The position numbers were made by a program, and so were the translations under genes. A model generated the notes under the pieces. That model did no database searches. It saw nothing but the letters and a program-made list of their open reading frames with translations, and had not been told where the DNA came from. 64,000 bases of DNA from Candidatus Poribacteria bacterium (GTDB taxonomy: Bacteria; Poribacteria; WGA-4E; WGA-3G), in assembly GCA_028824685.1 (NCBI GenBank), contig JAPPCZ010000082.1, positions 31,272 to 95,271 of the forward strand, given 5' to 3'. Within the stretch, counting starts at the first letter, position 1. Every line of letters begins with the position of its first letter. Below are positions 16,562-24,508 of the stretch, one piece after another.

Positions 16562-18208
16562 TTAAGTATGAAATTTGTGTTTAAATATATTTAAAATATC
16601 ATCAAATTCAGTAACTTTTAAGATTTTATACATGCCTGCGAGTGCCAATACGCTGCATACAATCGGCACAAACACATTGGCAATACGTGGAACGATACCC
16701 TCAGTACCAAGCAAATCTTGTTCAATAAAACCGTTTGTTACCCAACACACAACACCCATTACCGCAGAAGCAATTAAGATTTTGAGTGTCAACGGAACAA
16801 CTGCCCGAAGTCCTAATTGTCCAACCTTGCGGCGGAGTAGTAGTAATAAAACCGCACTATTCAGTGTCACAGTCAGCACAGTTGAGAACACCACTGCACG
16901 CGGGTCTAAAAAAAGTTCGCGGAAGATAAATAGGTAATTGAGATAGATGTTAAGTGCTACCGCACAGACGCTGACGATGACAGGGGCGCGAATATCCTTG
17001 TATGCGTAAAATCCATCTGTAACGATTTTGAGAGTAGAAAATCCGCATAAACCGAATGCATAGACGAACAGAAGTCCTCCTGTTTGAATTGTATCCTCCT
17101 CAATAGTGACACCCCATTCAAAGAGAAGTCTACATATAGGTTCAGATAGCATCATAAGCCCAATTGCGGCAGGAATTGTCACGGTAAGTAAAAGACGGAG
17201 CGCATAAGAGAGTGAGTTACAGAAATTCTCTGTATCTCCTGCGGTTGCGAATTTTGCAAGTTGCGGGAGTGCCACCGTTGAAATTGCAACACCAAAAATC
17301 CCAATAGGGAGATGCACAACACGGTATGCCCTACTAATCCACGTCAACCATCCAGAATCTGAGGTAATAAAGAACGTATTGGTAAATTGATTTACCTGTA
17401 CCACTGCGACACCTAACACCGCAGGTCCAATCAGATGAATAACTTGAAGCACTCTCGGATCTCGCAAACTCAAGAGTGGACGGTACCGAAAACCGACGCG
17501 ATACATAGACGGTACCTGAATTAGAAATTGAGCAATCCCCCCGACGATTACACCGACAGCCATACCTGTTACGGGATGAATTCCTGCTAATGGAAATAAA
17601 TAGTAACCACTTATCCCAATAAGGAGTGAACTCAAGTTAAAGAAAGTGGACGCACATGCTGGTATACCGAATTTTCCCTTGCTGTTCAATAACCCCATCG
17701 CAATTGCAGCAAGTGAAACAAATAGCAGGTAGGGAAACATCAACTGGGTGAGATAGATTGCCAGTTCAATTTTACTGGTAAATCCTTGATGCTCGACAGT
17801 GTCTAAATCTTTGTCAAAATTGTGTTGTGCCAAAACATCAACAATGGCAGGCGCAAAAACAATACCTAACCCAGTAATGCCAATTAGGATGAGAGACGTC
17901 AAATTAAAGATTCGGTTTGCCAAATTCCATGCCGCTTCTTCACCATCTTCGGCTTCTGTCGTTACGAAAGTGGTAATAAAAGCCTTGCTTAAAATACCTT
18001 CGCCAAACATATCGCGTAGAAAGTTTGGGATGCGGAAAGCGAGGTAGAAAGCATCCGCACTGGTCGTTGAACGAAAGAAATAGCCGATTGCTGTTTCACG
18101 AGCAAGTCCCAGTATTCTCGACCCCATCACAGCGAGGCTGACTATTCCTGCAGCACGGGTGGCGTTTTGGTTCTGCTCCTCAGCAGATTGTGTTTCATTT
18201 TCTTCCAT
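16562..18208 (-). CDS. murJ: lipid II flippase MurJ
   Basis: 548-residue polytopic membrane protein (about 14 helices) of the MviN/MurJ MOP-superfamily flippases, which move lipid II across the inner membrane for peptidoglycan synthesis. Family landmarks are SRILGLARETAIGYFF, ADAFYLAFRIPNFLRDMFGEG, LSKAFITTF, then LPIGIFGVAISTVALPQL and LLFVYAFGLCGFSTLKI. A short acidic, Gln/Asn-rich N-terminus precedes the first helix. No strong Shine-Dalgarno precedes the ATG: a TCAGTTATC-type repeat sits only a few bases upstream and may have displaced the native leader. It is monocistronic on the minus strand. Confidence 0.95.
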   Translation of the reverse strand: MEENETQSAEEQNQNATRAAGIVSLAVMGSRILGLARETAIGYFFRSTTSADAFYLAFRIPNFLRDMFGEGILSKAFITTFVTTEAEDGEEAAWNLANRIFNLTSLILIGITGLGIVFAPAIVDVLAQHNFDKDLDTVEHQGFTSKIELAIYLTQLMFPYLLFVSLAAIAMGLLNSKGKFGIPACASTFFNLSSLLIGISGYYLFPLAGIHPVTGMAVGVIVGGIAQFLIQVPSMYRVGFRYRPLLSLRDPRVLQVIHLIGPAVLGVAVVQVNQFTNTFFITSDSGWLTWISRAYRVVHLPIGIFGVAISTVALPQLAKFATAGDTENFCNSLSYALRLLLTVTIPAAIGLMMLSEPICRLLFEWGVTIEEDTIQTGGLLFVYAFGLCGFSTLKIVTDGFYAYKDIRAPVIVSVCAVALNIYLNYLFIFRELFLDPRAVVFSTVLTVTLNSAVLLLLLRRKVGQLGLRAVVPLTLKILIASAVMGVVCWVTNGFIEQDLLGTEGIVPRIANVFVPIVCSVLALAGMYKILKVTEFDDILNIFKHKFHT

Positions 18209-18212
18209 AGTT

Positions 18213-18246
18213 AGTTTTCAGTTATCAGTTGTCAGTCATCGGTAAC
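18213..18246. repeat. TCAGTTATC-type repeat abutting the murJ start
   Basis: AGTTTTCAGTTATCAGTTGTCAGTCATCGGT is a one-armed copy of the family at 2247-2350. It lies directly in the murJ 5' leader, four bases before the start codon. Confidence 0.65.
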
Positions 18247-18272
18247 AAATCAAGATTAAAGGTAAATACTAT

Positions 18273-18430
18273 CAGAAGCATTCAATTCTCCAGTAATTTC
18301 ACATTTTATCATAAGTCTTTTCTTGTAGGAGCGATCTCCGAATCGCGACGAACCTCATTGACAGTCGGGAATCGGAGTTCCCTCCTACAATATAATTAAT
18401 TGGGAGAAACTCGACAATTGAATGGCTCTG
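18273..18430. mobile_element. 158-bp MITE with TIRs and 10-bp target duplication
   Basis: The element starts CAGAAGCATTCAATTCTCCA and ends TCGACAATTGAATGGCTCTG; the ends are inverted repeats with a few mismatches. Perfect 10-bp direct repeats TAAATACTAT flank it (18263-18272 and 18431-18440), a classic target-site duplication. Inside is the TGTAGGAG palindrome (18324-18389). It encodes nothing and fills the gap between murJ and the DUF2203 gene. A transposase acting in trans is presumed. Confidence 0.85.
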
Positions 18431-18547
18431 TAAATACTATTTTCAGTAAGTGTTGACAGGTATCAAATTTCTCTTAATTGATTTGATGCTTGACATCTTC
18501 TCTGAATTCGTATAAATTTATAGCAAGATGAACAAGGAGACCTATTC

Positions 18548-18928
18548 ATGCAGGAAAAAAGATATTTTACGGTTGAAGAAGCAAATGAATGCATTCCAGA
18601 ATTGATTACAGACATTTCGGCACTACTTGAACTGAAAGAGGAATTGGAAAAACTACACGCCGAACTCACACCGTTCTTAGAGGTCATTCCATCTAACGGC
18701 GGCAGTAAAAACGCACTTTTGCTAATGCAAACCGGAGATCAGTTTAGAGAGATCGTTGAACGTATCCAACGTCTTGGCTGCCATCTCAAAGGACTTGATC
18801 CAGTCTTAATTGATTTTCCACACATGCGCGATGGGAAAGAAGTTTATCTCTGTTGGCGGTTTGGTGAAAAGGAGATTCGTTATTGGCATGAGATTGAGAG
18901 CGGTTTTGCAGGAAGAAAGCCTTTGTAA
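18548..18928 (+). CDS. DUF2203 family protein
   Basis: 126-residue DUF2203 protein. The N-terminal half is a coiled-coil hairpin (RYFTVEEANECIPELITDISALLELKEELEKLHAEL). The C-terminal half has the family signature GLDPVLIDFPHMRDGKEVYLCWRFGE then IRYWHEIESGFAGRKPL, ending exactly as other members do. The function is unknown; the family is widespread in bacteria that are not closely related. AAGGAG lies nine bases before the ATG. It converges with thiD, their stop codons being directly adjacent (18926-18931) with no room for a terminator. Confidence 0.92.
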   Translation: MQEKRYFTVEEANECIPELITDISALLELKEELEKLHAELTPFLEVIPSNGGSKNALLLMQTGDQFREIVERIQRLGCHLKGLDPVLIDFPHMRDGKEVYLCWRFGEKEIRYWHEIESGFAGRKPL

Positions 18929-19714
18929 TTAAGTTAAAAAATAGAAATGATTTGTCGGTCCATGTCCTTTGCCGATATCCAATGCGTGTTGAATAGCATT
19001 CGTAATATATTTTTTCGCAGCCCGAATTGCCGCAATTAAATCCTTTCCAAGTGCCAGATGTGTTGCAATCGCAGCGGAGTAGGTACATCCTGTGCCGTGT
19101 GTGTTTTTTGTTTCAACCCGTTCCGCGTCAAAGAAAGACCAATCGTCATTGTAATAAAGCACATCTATCGCCTTTTCATTGTCAAGATGTCCACCTTTGA
19201 CAAGTACAGCCTGACAACCGAGGTTAGCAATAGTTTCTGCTGCTGTTTTTGCATCATCAATGTTTCGGATTTCCTGTTCTGCAAGCAGTTCAGCTTCATA
19301 GACGTTTGGTGTGATTACCGTTGCAATCGGAATTAATGCATGTCTTAGACTGTTAATGGCCTCTGCTTTCAACAGCGGAAACTTACTTTTAGAAATCATT
19401 ACAGGGTCAACCACAATTGCCTGAGGCGTATATTCGCGTAACTTACTTGCCACCGTTTCCACAATCGTTGACGATGAAAGCATTCCTGTTTTGACGCTGG
19501 CTACGTCAAAGTCCGAAAAGACTGCATCCAGTTGTGCTTCAATCAATGGAATTGGCAGATCGAAAGCGTCTGTGACAGCAACCGTATTCTGTGCGGTTAC
19601 GGAGGTGATAGCGGACATTGCAAAGCCTCCATTCGCCGAGATCGCTTTAATATCCGCTTGTATCCCAGCACCCCCACCTGAATCTGAACCTGCAATTGTT
19701 AAAATCTGTTTCAT
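18929..19714 (-). CDS. thiD: hydroxymethylpyrimidine/phosphomethylpyrimidine kinase ThiD
   Basis: 261-residue ribokinase-fold kinase that phosphorylates HMP and then HMP-P to HMP-PP for thiamine synthesis. [23 protein letters not shown] is the canonical start, followed by [28 protein letters not shown], the [12 protein letters not shown] segment and the anion-hole motif [15 protein letters not shown] with the catalytic Asp of the family replaced in the usual T-H-G-T-G-C form. It ends at a typical length. GGGGAG precedes the ATG. No TPP riboswitch or other thi gene is seen nearby, so salvage of HMP is as likely as a full pathway. Confidence 0.95.
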   Translation of the reverse strand: MKQILTIAGSDSGGGAGIQADIKAISANGGFAMSAITSVTAQNTVAVTDAFDLPIPLIEAQLDAVFSDFDVASVKTGMLSSSTIVETVASKLREYTPQAIVVDPVMISKSKFPLLKAEAINSLRHALIPIATVITPNVYEAELLAEQEIRNIDDAKTAAETIANLGCQAVLVKGGHLDNEKAIDVLYYNDDWSFFDAERVETKNTHGTGCTYSAAIATHLALGKDLIAAIRAAKKYITNAIQHALDIGKGHGPTNHFYFLT

Positions 19715-19842
19715 GTTCTCCCCTTTTTCTGTTTAGAAGCCTCTAAGCAGAATCCCCTATTCTACTGTTTTTGGATTCTTCTATAATCACAAATTATATC
19801 ATTGTTTATTGACATTGTGCAAGTCCTCAAGTTAAATTCCAC

Positions 19843-19871
19843 TTGATATATGGCAATGTATTTGTTAAAAT
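19843..19871 (+). promoter_or_regulatory. predicted promoter for the NHL-repeat gene
   Basis: TTGATA (19843-19848), a 17-bp spacer and TAAAAT (19866-19871) lie about 30 bp before the start codon at 19904. Confidence 0.45.
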
Positions 19872-19903
19872 GACTCACAATTCATTTAAAATTGGAGACC
19901 CTA

Positions 19904-20764
19904 ATGATTTTTGGACAAGGAACGCACCAGTATACGGTGCAGGAAAATTGGTGGACACTACCAGATGGCTGGGAATTTGGATGGATTCCTGCTGTCGCTG
20001 TTGATTCTCAGGACCGCGTCTATGTTTATAGCCGCAGCGAACACCCAATGGTAGTTTTTGATCGTGATGGTAATTTCCTAACCTCTTGGGGTGATGACAT
20101 TCTCAAGGACGCACACGGTATTTTCATTGATGCTGAAGATAACATCTACTGTGTTGAACGTGAAACGCACGTTATGCGCAAGTTCACCACGGAAGGTGAA
20201 CTCTTGATGACACTCGGCACGCCAGATGAAGCCGGTGCGGAGGGCGAACCCTTCAATCTACCAACGGATTTTGCACTTGGTCCTGATGGTGAGATGTATA
20301 TTAGTGATGGCTATGGCAACGCACGTGTTCATAAATATTCACCCGATGGAGAGTTGATTAAGTCTTGGGGAAAGCCTGGAACGGGTCCAGGGGAGTTTGA
20401 TCTGCCGCACTGTGTTAGAGTTGACCCTCGCAATCGACTTATGGTGGCGGACAGAAGCAACAATCGGATTCAGTTTTTCACTTTGGATGGAGAATACATT
20501 GAGGAATGGGGTGATCTGCTGCAACCCGACACGATTTTTATTGACGAAGACGAATTGGTCTATATTGCGGAGCTGGATCAACGAATCTCAATCATGACTT
20601 TAGATGGGGAAGTAGTTTCCCAATGGGGTAGTGAACGCGGTAGTACTGTTCCCGGTGAATTTCTCGCTTGCCCACACGGTATCTGGGTTGATTTGCACGG
20701 TGACATTTACGTTGGAGAGGTTCAAGCGGACGCAAGGTTACAAAAATACATTAGACAACGATAA
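19904..20764 (+). CDS. NHL-repeat beta-propeller protein
   Basis: 286-residue six-bladed NHL propeller. Blades repeat the form VAVDSQDRVYVYSR..VVFDRDGNFLTSWG, GIFIDAEDNIYCVER..KFTTEGELLMTLG, DFALGPDGEMYISDG and CVRVDPRNRLMVADRSNNRIQFF. Proteins of this build in this kind of genome are often annotated as peptidylglycine alpha-amidating lyase-like, but the lyase metal site is not demonstrated here. There is no signal peptide from the ATG at 19904, which is selected for GGAG six bases upstream, so it may be cytoplasmic. It is a single gene with its own promoter; a role as a sugar-lactone or ligand-binding scaffold is possible. Confidence 0.85.
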   Translation: MIFGQGTHQYTVQENWWTLPDGWEFGWIPAVAVDSQDRVYVYSRSEHPMVVFDRDGNFLTSWGDDILKDAHGIFIDAEDNIYCVERETHVMRKFTTEGELLMTLGTPDEAGAEGEPFNLPTDFALGPDGEMYISDGYGNARVHKYSPDGELIKSWGKPGTGPGEFDLPHCVRVDPRNRLMVADRSNNRIQFFTLDGEYIEEWGDLLQPDTIFIDEDELVYIAELDQRISIMTLDGEVVSQWGSERGSTVPGEFLACPHGIWVDLHGDIYVGEVQADARLQKYIRQR

Positions 20765-20863
20765 GTCATTTCATTTTCTTTAATATAATAAGGTTTAGCC
20801 TGATTTAATCTTAAAACATTCGTCACAAACGATGTCGCTAATTGATCTGAAGGGTTGACACAA

Positions 20864-22279
20864 ATGGTAGAAAACCTCTCGTTTTTTCAAAAAGTGAACC
20901 AGAATTTTGACAAAGCAGCACAGTTCACAGAATATCCGCAGGGGCTTTTGGACCAGATAAAAATTTGTAACAACTCTTGCCATTTCACCTTTCCGATTAA
21001 ACGGGATGACGGTACCATTCAAACGATTCACGGATGGCGTGCTGAACATAGTCACCATAAACTTCCAACGAAAGGAGGTATCCGCTACAGCACGCTCGTT
21101 AACGAAGACGAGATAGTGGCACTTGCTGCGTTGATGACCTATAAATGCGCGCTGGTAGACGTGCCGTTTGGTGGTGCTAAAGGCGGTATCCAACTTAACA
21201 GAAATGAGTACTCTGAGAGTGAATTGGAACGAATCACCCGCCGCTATACCTATGAACTGATTCAGAAAAACTATATCGGTCCCGGTGTAGATGTGCCTGC
21301 CCCGGACTTCGGCACCGGTGAAAACGAAATGGCATGGATTCTTGATACATACCTCACAATGTCGCAAGACAAACTTGATGCCATTGCATGTGTGACGGGA
21401 AAACCGATTGATCAAAACGGTATACATGGACGAAAAGAGGCGACTGGGCGCGGTGTTGTGTTCGGGTTGGAAGAGGTTTGTAGTTATGAAGATGATATGA
21501 AACAGATTGGACTTCATCCCGGTCTGCGGGGGAAAACCGTTGTCCTTCAAGGCTTTGGAAAGGTCGGGTATCCTGCCGCAAAATACTTAACTGAAGTAGA
21601 GGCGATAGTTATTGGCATTGCCGAGTCAGATGGTGCCATCTATAACCCAAAAGGACTTGATATTGAAAAAGTATCCACGTTTCGTGCTGAAAACGGTTCA
21701 ATTCGGCATTATTCAGACGCGACATTTATTGAGAATCCGAACGATGTTTTGGAGTTAGAATGTGATATCCTTATCCCAGCTGCACTTGAAAACCAGTTAA
21801 CTGCGGAGAACGCGCCGCGTATCAAGGCACACATAATTGCCGAAGCAGCAAATGGTCCTACAACGACCAAAGCCGATGAGATACTCCAAAAACGTGGTGC
21901 ACTGATTATTCCTGACACTTTTCTAAATGCTGGAGGCGTTACTGTCTCCTATTTCGAGTGGCTTCGCAATCTCTCACACGTCGGATTCGGAAGGCTTGCC
22001 AGACGATATGAAGAAACCGCGTACAATGCAATGCTCCTCTTTATTGAACAAGCCACCGGATATCAATTTTCCGATGATGAACGCGGACCTTTACACGGCG
22101 CCGATGAAACAGATTTGGTCAACTCAGGACTTCAAGATACGATGGTAAACGCCTATCAGGAGATTCGCGAAATTCGGTTGAAACACGGAAAAGATGTTGT
22201 AGATAGCAGGACAGCTGCGTTTATCAGTGCTATTCATAAAATTGCGCAATCCTATATGCAGCTTGGCATTTTTCCATAG
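20864..22279 (+). CDS. Glu/Leu/Phe/Val dehydrogenase (glutamate dehydrogenase type)
   Basis: 471-residue amino-acid dehydrogenase, most like NAD(P)-glutamate dehydrogenase, interconverting glutamate and 2-oxoglutarate with ammonia. Substrate-domain landmarks are PTKGGIRYS, TYKCALVDVPFGGAKGGI with catalytic-type Lys106, and VPAPDFGTGENEMAWILDTY. The NAD domain has VVLQGFGKVGYPAAKYL, and the late EAANGPTTTKADEIL and IPDTFLNAGGVTVSYFEW are conserved. The start at 20864 has AAGGG nine bases upstream; an in-frame TTG is three codons earlier. About 470 residues is slightly longer than the hexameric bacterial enzymes of 410-450. It is a single gene followed by a GC-rich hairpin. Confidence 0.92.
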   Translation: MVENLSFFQKVNQNFDKAAQFTEYPQGLLDQIKICNNSCHFTFPIKRDDGTIQTIHGWRAEHSHHKLPTKGGIRYSTLVNEDEIVALAALMTYKCALVDVPFGGAKGGIQLNRNEYSESELERITRRYTYELIQKNYIGPGVDVPAPDFGTGENEMAWILDTYLTMSQDKLDAIACVTGKPIDQNGIHGRKEATGRGVVFGLEEVCSYEDDMKQIGLHPGLRGKTVVLQGFGKVGYPAAKYLTEVEAIVIGIAESDGAIYNPKGLDIEKVSTFRAENGSIRHYSDATFIENPNDVLELECDILIPAALENQLTAENAPRIKAHIIAEAANGPTTTKADEILQKRGALIIPDTFLNAGGVTVSYFEWLRNLSHVGFGRLARRYEETAYNAMLLFIEQATGYQFSDDERGPLHGADETDLVNSGLQDTMVNAYQEIREIRLKHGKDVVDSRTAAFISAIHKIAQSYMQLGIFP

Positions 22280-22287
22280 TTCCATTT

Positions 22288-22315
22288 GTAGGCGCGGTTT
22301 GCAACCCGCGCCTAC
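22288..22315. terminator. 10-bp GC-rich hairpin after the dehydrogenase gene
   Basis: GTAGGCGCGG pairs with CCGCGCCTAC across an 8-nt loop. It is almost the same hairpin as 8068-8094, so it is a repeat as much as a terminator; no strong U-tract follows. Confidence 0.5.
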
Positions 22316-22357
22316 TACGCGCATTCACATTTTCAGATTTACTGTAAAGGAGAAAAA

Positions 22358-23110
22358 ATGATCTGTCTGAGCGTTAACGTAAACAAAGTCGCAACATTAC
22401 GAAATTCGAGAGGAGGTGACATTCCGGATGTCCTTACTGCTGTTGATACCTGTATTGATGCAGGTGCACAGGGCATTACGGTGCATCCCCGAGAAGACCA
22501 ACGTCACATCAGACCGACAGATGTGTATGAAGTAGCCCAACGGTTAAAAGATATAAACGCTAAAAATAACAATAACATTGAATATAACATTGAAGGTGAT
22601 CCACGCCCAGACCTTATTGATATGGTGCTGGATGTGCAGCCAACACAATGCACGCTTGTTCCTGTAGTCAGTGGAGAGATCACCAGTCACACCGTATGGG
22701 ATATCCAAAAAGATGGGAGCATGTTGAAATCTGTAATAACCTCTCTGAAAAATGCTGGTGTTCGCGTCAGTCTGTTTAGCGGCACTGACCTGGAGCAGAT
22801 AGAACGGACGCGTGACATTGGTGCAGATAGAATTGAACTTTATACAGCACCTTATGCGATGGCACAGTCAGAAGCGGAAATTTCGCGAGAATTTTCGCTC
22901 TTGAAGAACGCTGGTGAGAAGGCACTTGATTTAGGTCTTGGCACTAATGCGGGGCATGACCTCAATCTTGACAATCTTCCTCTGATGCAGCAATTGCCTG
23001 GGCTACTTGAAGTTTCTATTGGACACCATTTGATGGCTGATGCGCTCTATATCGGGTTGGAAGCTGCTGTCAAAGCATACCGGAAGGCGTTAGGACAGAA
23101 TATACAATGA
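22358..23110 (+). CDS. pdxJ: pyridoxine 5'-phosphate synthase PdxJ
   Basis: 250-residue TIM barrel that condenses 1-deoxyxylulose 5-phosphate with 3-amino-2-oxopropyl phosphate to pyridoxine 5'-phosphate, last step of the DXP-dependent vitamin B6 route. SVNVNKVATLRNSRGGDIPD, GAQGITVHPREDQRHI with the catalytic His-Arg pair, YNIEGDP, CTLVPVVSGEITSHTVWD and the late LGLGTNAGHDLNLDN and VSIGHHLMADALYIG are all diagnostic. The SEITT segment common in other members reads SGEITSH here. AAAGGAG precedes the ATG. Its stop overlaps the next start by four bases (ATGA), so translation is coupled. Confidence 0.95.
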   Translation: MICLSVNVNKVATLRNSRGGDIPDVLTAVDTCIDAGAQGITVHPREDQRHIRPTDVYEVAQRLKDINAKNNNNIEYNIEGDPRPDLIDMVLDVQPTQCTLVPVVSGEITSHTVWDIQKDGSMLKSVITSLKNAGVRVSLFSGTDLEQIERTRDIGADRIELYTAPYAMAQSEAEISREFSLLKNAGEKALDLGLGTNAGHDLNLDNLPLMQQLPGLLEVSIGHHLMADALYIGLEAAVKAYRKALGQNIQ

Positions 23111-23742
23111 AAAATACATGTGCAATTTTCGACCTTGATGGAACACTCATCCGTCAATCTTCAGAGAAAGTCTTCCTTAAACATTTGCTAAAACATGGTG
23201 AGATTCCAATTTCAAATTTGCTTGCGTGGACATCCCATTTTTTGAAGGTCAGATCTTATACTGAGGCAAAATCGAACAAAATTCATCTTTCTGGTTTAGA
23301 ACAGCATCACCTTTGTGAACTTGCACGAGATTGTTTTGTTGATTCACTTCGTGATAGTATTACACCTCACATTTCAACACTAATAGACACCCACCGCGAT
23401 GAGGGACGAACGGTTATTTTGATGTCTGGTTCGTTATCGTTTTTAGTCGAACTTTTCCATGAGCATTTTCAAACTGATATCATGGTCGCCGATGAACTGG
23501 AAGTGGCTAATGGGAAGTTTACTGGTGGGCGCGTTGGGATACGGCCTTATGCACAGAACAAAGCTGCCCTTGCACAAGAACTTGCAACGACGCATGGATT
23601 TGACTTAAGTACTTCTTATGCTTATGGTAACCACCATTCAGATGTTTATAAACTGGAATTGTTTGGATATCCAGTTGCGGTAAATCCTGATCGGGAACTT
23701 CGCCGTATAGCAACAGAGAGAAATTGGCAAATAGAACTATAA
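23107..23742 (+). CDS. HAD-IB family phosphatase
   Basis: 211-residue haloacid-dehalogenase-superfamily hydrolase, subfamily IB (SerB-like). The nucleophile motif is AIFDLDGTLIRQSSEKVFLK, motif II is VILMSGSLSFLVE, and motif III/IV is the AYGNHHSDVYKLELFGYPVAVNPD block, where the metal Asp is D-V-Y in place of the usual D-x-x-M. Members dephosphorylate phosphoserine, glycerol phosphates or lipid phosphates. The 4-bp overlap with pdxJ suggests a B6-linked phosphatase, but other operons of this type use it for lipid or cofactor phosphates, so the substrate is open. Confidence 0.88.
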   Translation: MKNTCAIFDLDGTLIRQSSEKVFLKHLLKHGEIPISNLLAWTSHFLKVRSYTEAKSNKIHLSGLEQHHLCELARDCFVDSLRDSITPHISTLIDTHRDEGRTVILMSGSLSFLVELFHEHFQTDIMVADELEVANGKFTGGRVGIRPYAQNKAALAQELATTHGFDLSTSYAYGNHHSDVYKLELFGYPVAVNPDRELRRIATERNWQIEL

Positions 23743-23761
23743 TCATGGGTGGGATTGCACA

Positions 23762-24508
23762 GTGCGGCTTGAAAAATATATCGCTACTTCAGGAATTGCC
23801 TCTCGACGTGCAGTAAAACGAGCAATTCGTGAGGGACGCGTCACTGTTAACGGAACAGAGATACTTATTCCCGGCCACCCGATTAACGTGGAATTGGATA
23901 GTGTTGAATTTGAAGGAAAACAGGTTGAGCCACTCACAGAACGGATCTATCTGATGTTGAATAAACCTGCTGGTTATTTGACAACGCGTCGTGATGAACG
24001 TGGTCGTCCTACCGTGATGGATCTTTTAACGGAACTACCTGAATCCATTTATCCGGTGGGGCGTTTAGATTTAGAGACTGAGGGATTGCTATTATTTACC
24101 AATGATGGTAATTTTGCTAATCGGTTGATGCATCCGAGCCATGAGGTTGATAAGACATATCTTGCATGGGTAAACGGTGTTCCAACCGACCGCGCGCTTG
24201 ATCGCTTACGTAACGGCATCTCTATCCCTGGCGGAACAACATCTCCAGCAAAAATCAAGCTGTTAAATGTAAAGCACACCCAGGCATCAACCGCAAAGAA
24301 AAAAACAGGTAAGAACGAATCACTATCAAAATTTAGGGTGATTATCCACGAAGGGAAAAAACGACAGATACGTTTGATGTTTAAGACGGTAGGACATAGA
24401 GTTATCCGCTTGAAACGGACGCATATTGGGGAGTTAGGATTAGGCAATCTCCCACAGGGGCAGTATCGATTTTTGACCCCTGCGGAAGTTGCTCAATTGC
24501 AAACTTAG
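23762..24508 (+). CDS. RsuA/RluB-type 16S/23S rRNA pseudouridine synthase
   Basis: 248-residue pseudouridine synthase. An S4 RNA-binding domain (residues 1-60: MRLEKYIATSGIASRRAVKRAIREGRVTVNG) precedes the catalytic domain with YLMLNKPAGYLTT and the active-site GRLDLETEGLLLFTNDG, whose Asp is catalytic, then LMHPSHEVDKTYLAWV and EGKKRQIRLMFKTVGHRVIRLKR. It modifies one uridine in ribosomal RNA; sequence does not separate RsuA from RluB. It starts with GTG at 23762, 19 bp after the HAD gene, in the same operon. Its stop overlaps the stop of the convergent thioredoxin gene by 3 to 4 bases. Confidence 0.93.
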   Translation: MRLEKYIATSGIASRRAVKRAIREGRVTVNGTEILIPGHPINVELDSVEFEGKQVEPLTERIYLMLNKPAGYLTTRRDERGRPTVMDLLTELPESIYPVGRLDLETEGLLLFTNDGNFANRLMHPSHEVDKTYLAWVNGVPTDRALDRLRNGISIPGGTTSPAKIKLLNVKHTQASTAKKKTGKNESLSKFRVIIHEGKKRQIRLMFKTVGHRVIRLKRTHIGELGLGNLPQGQYRFLTPAEVAQLQT

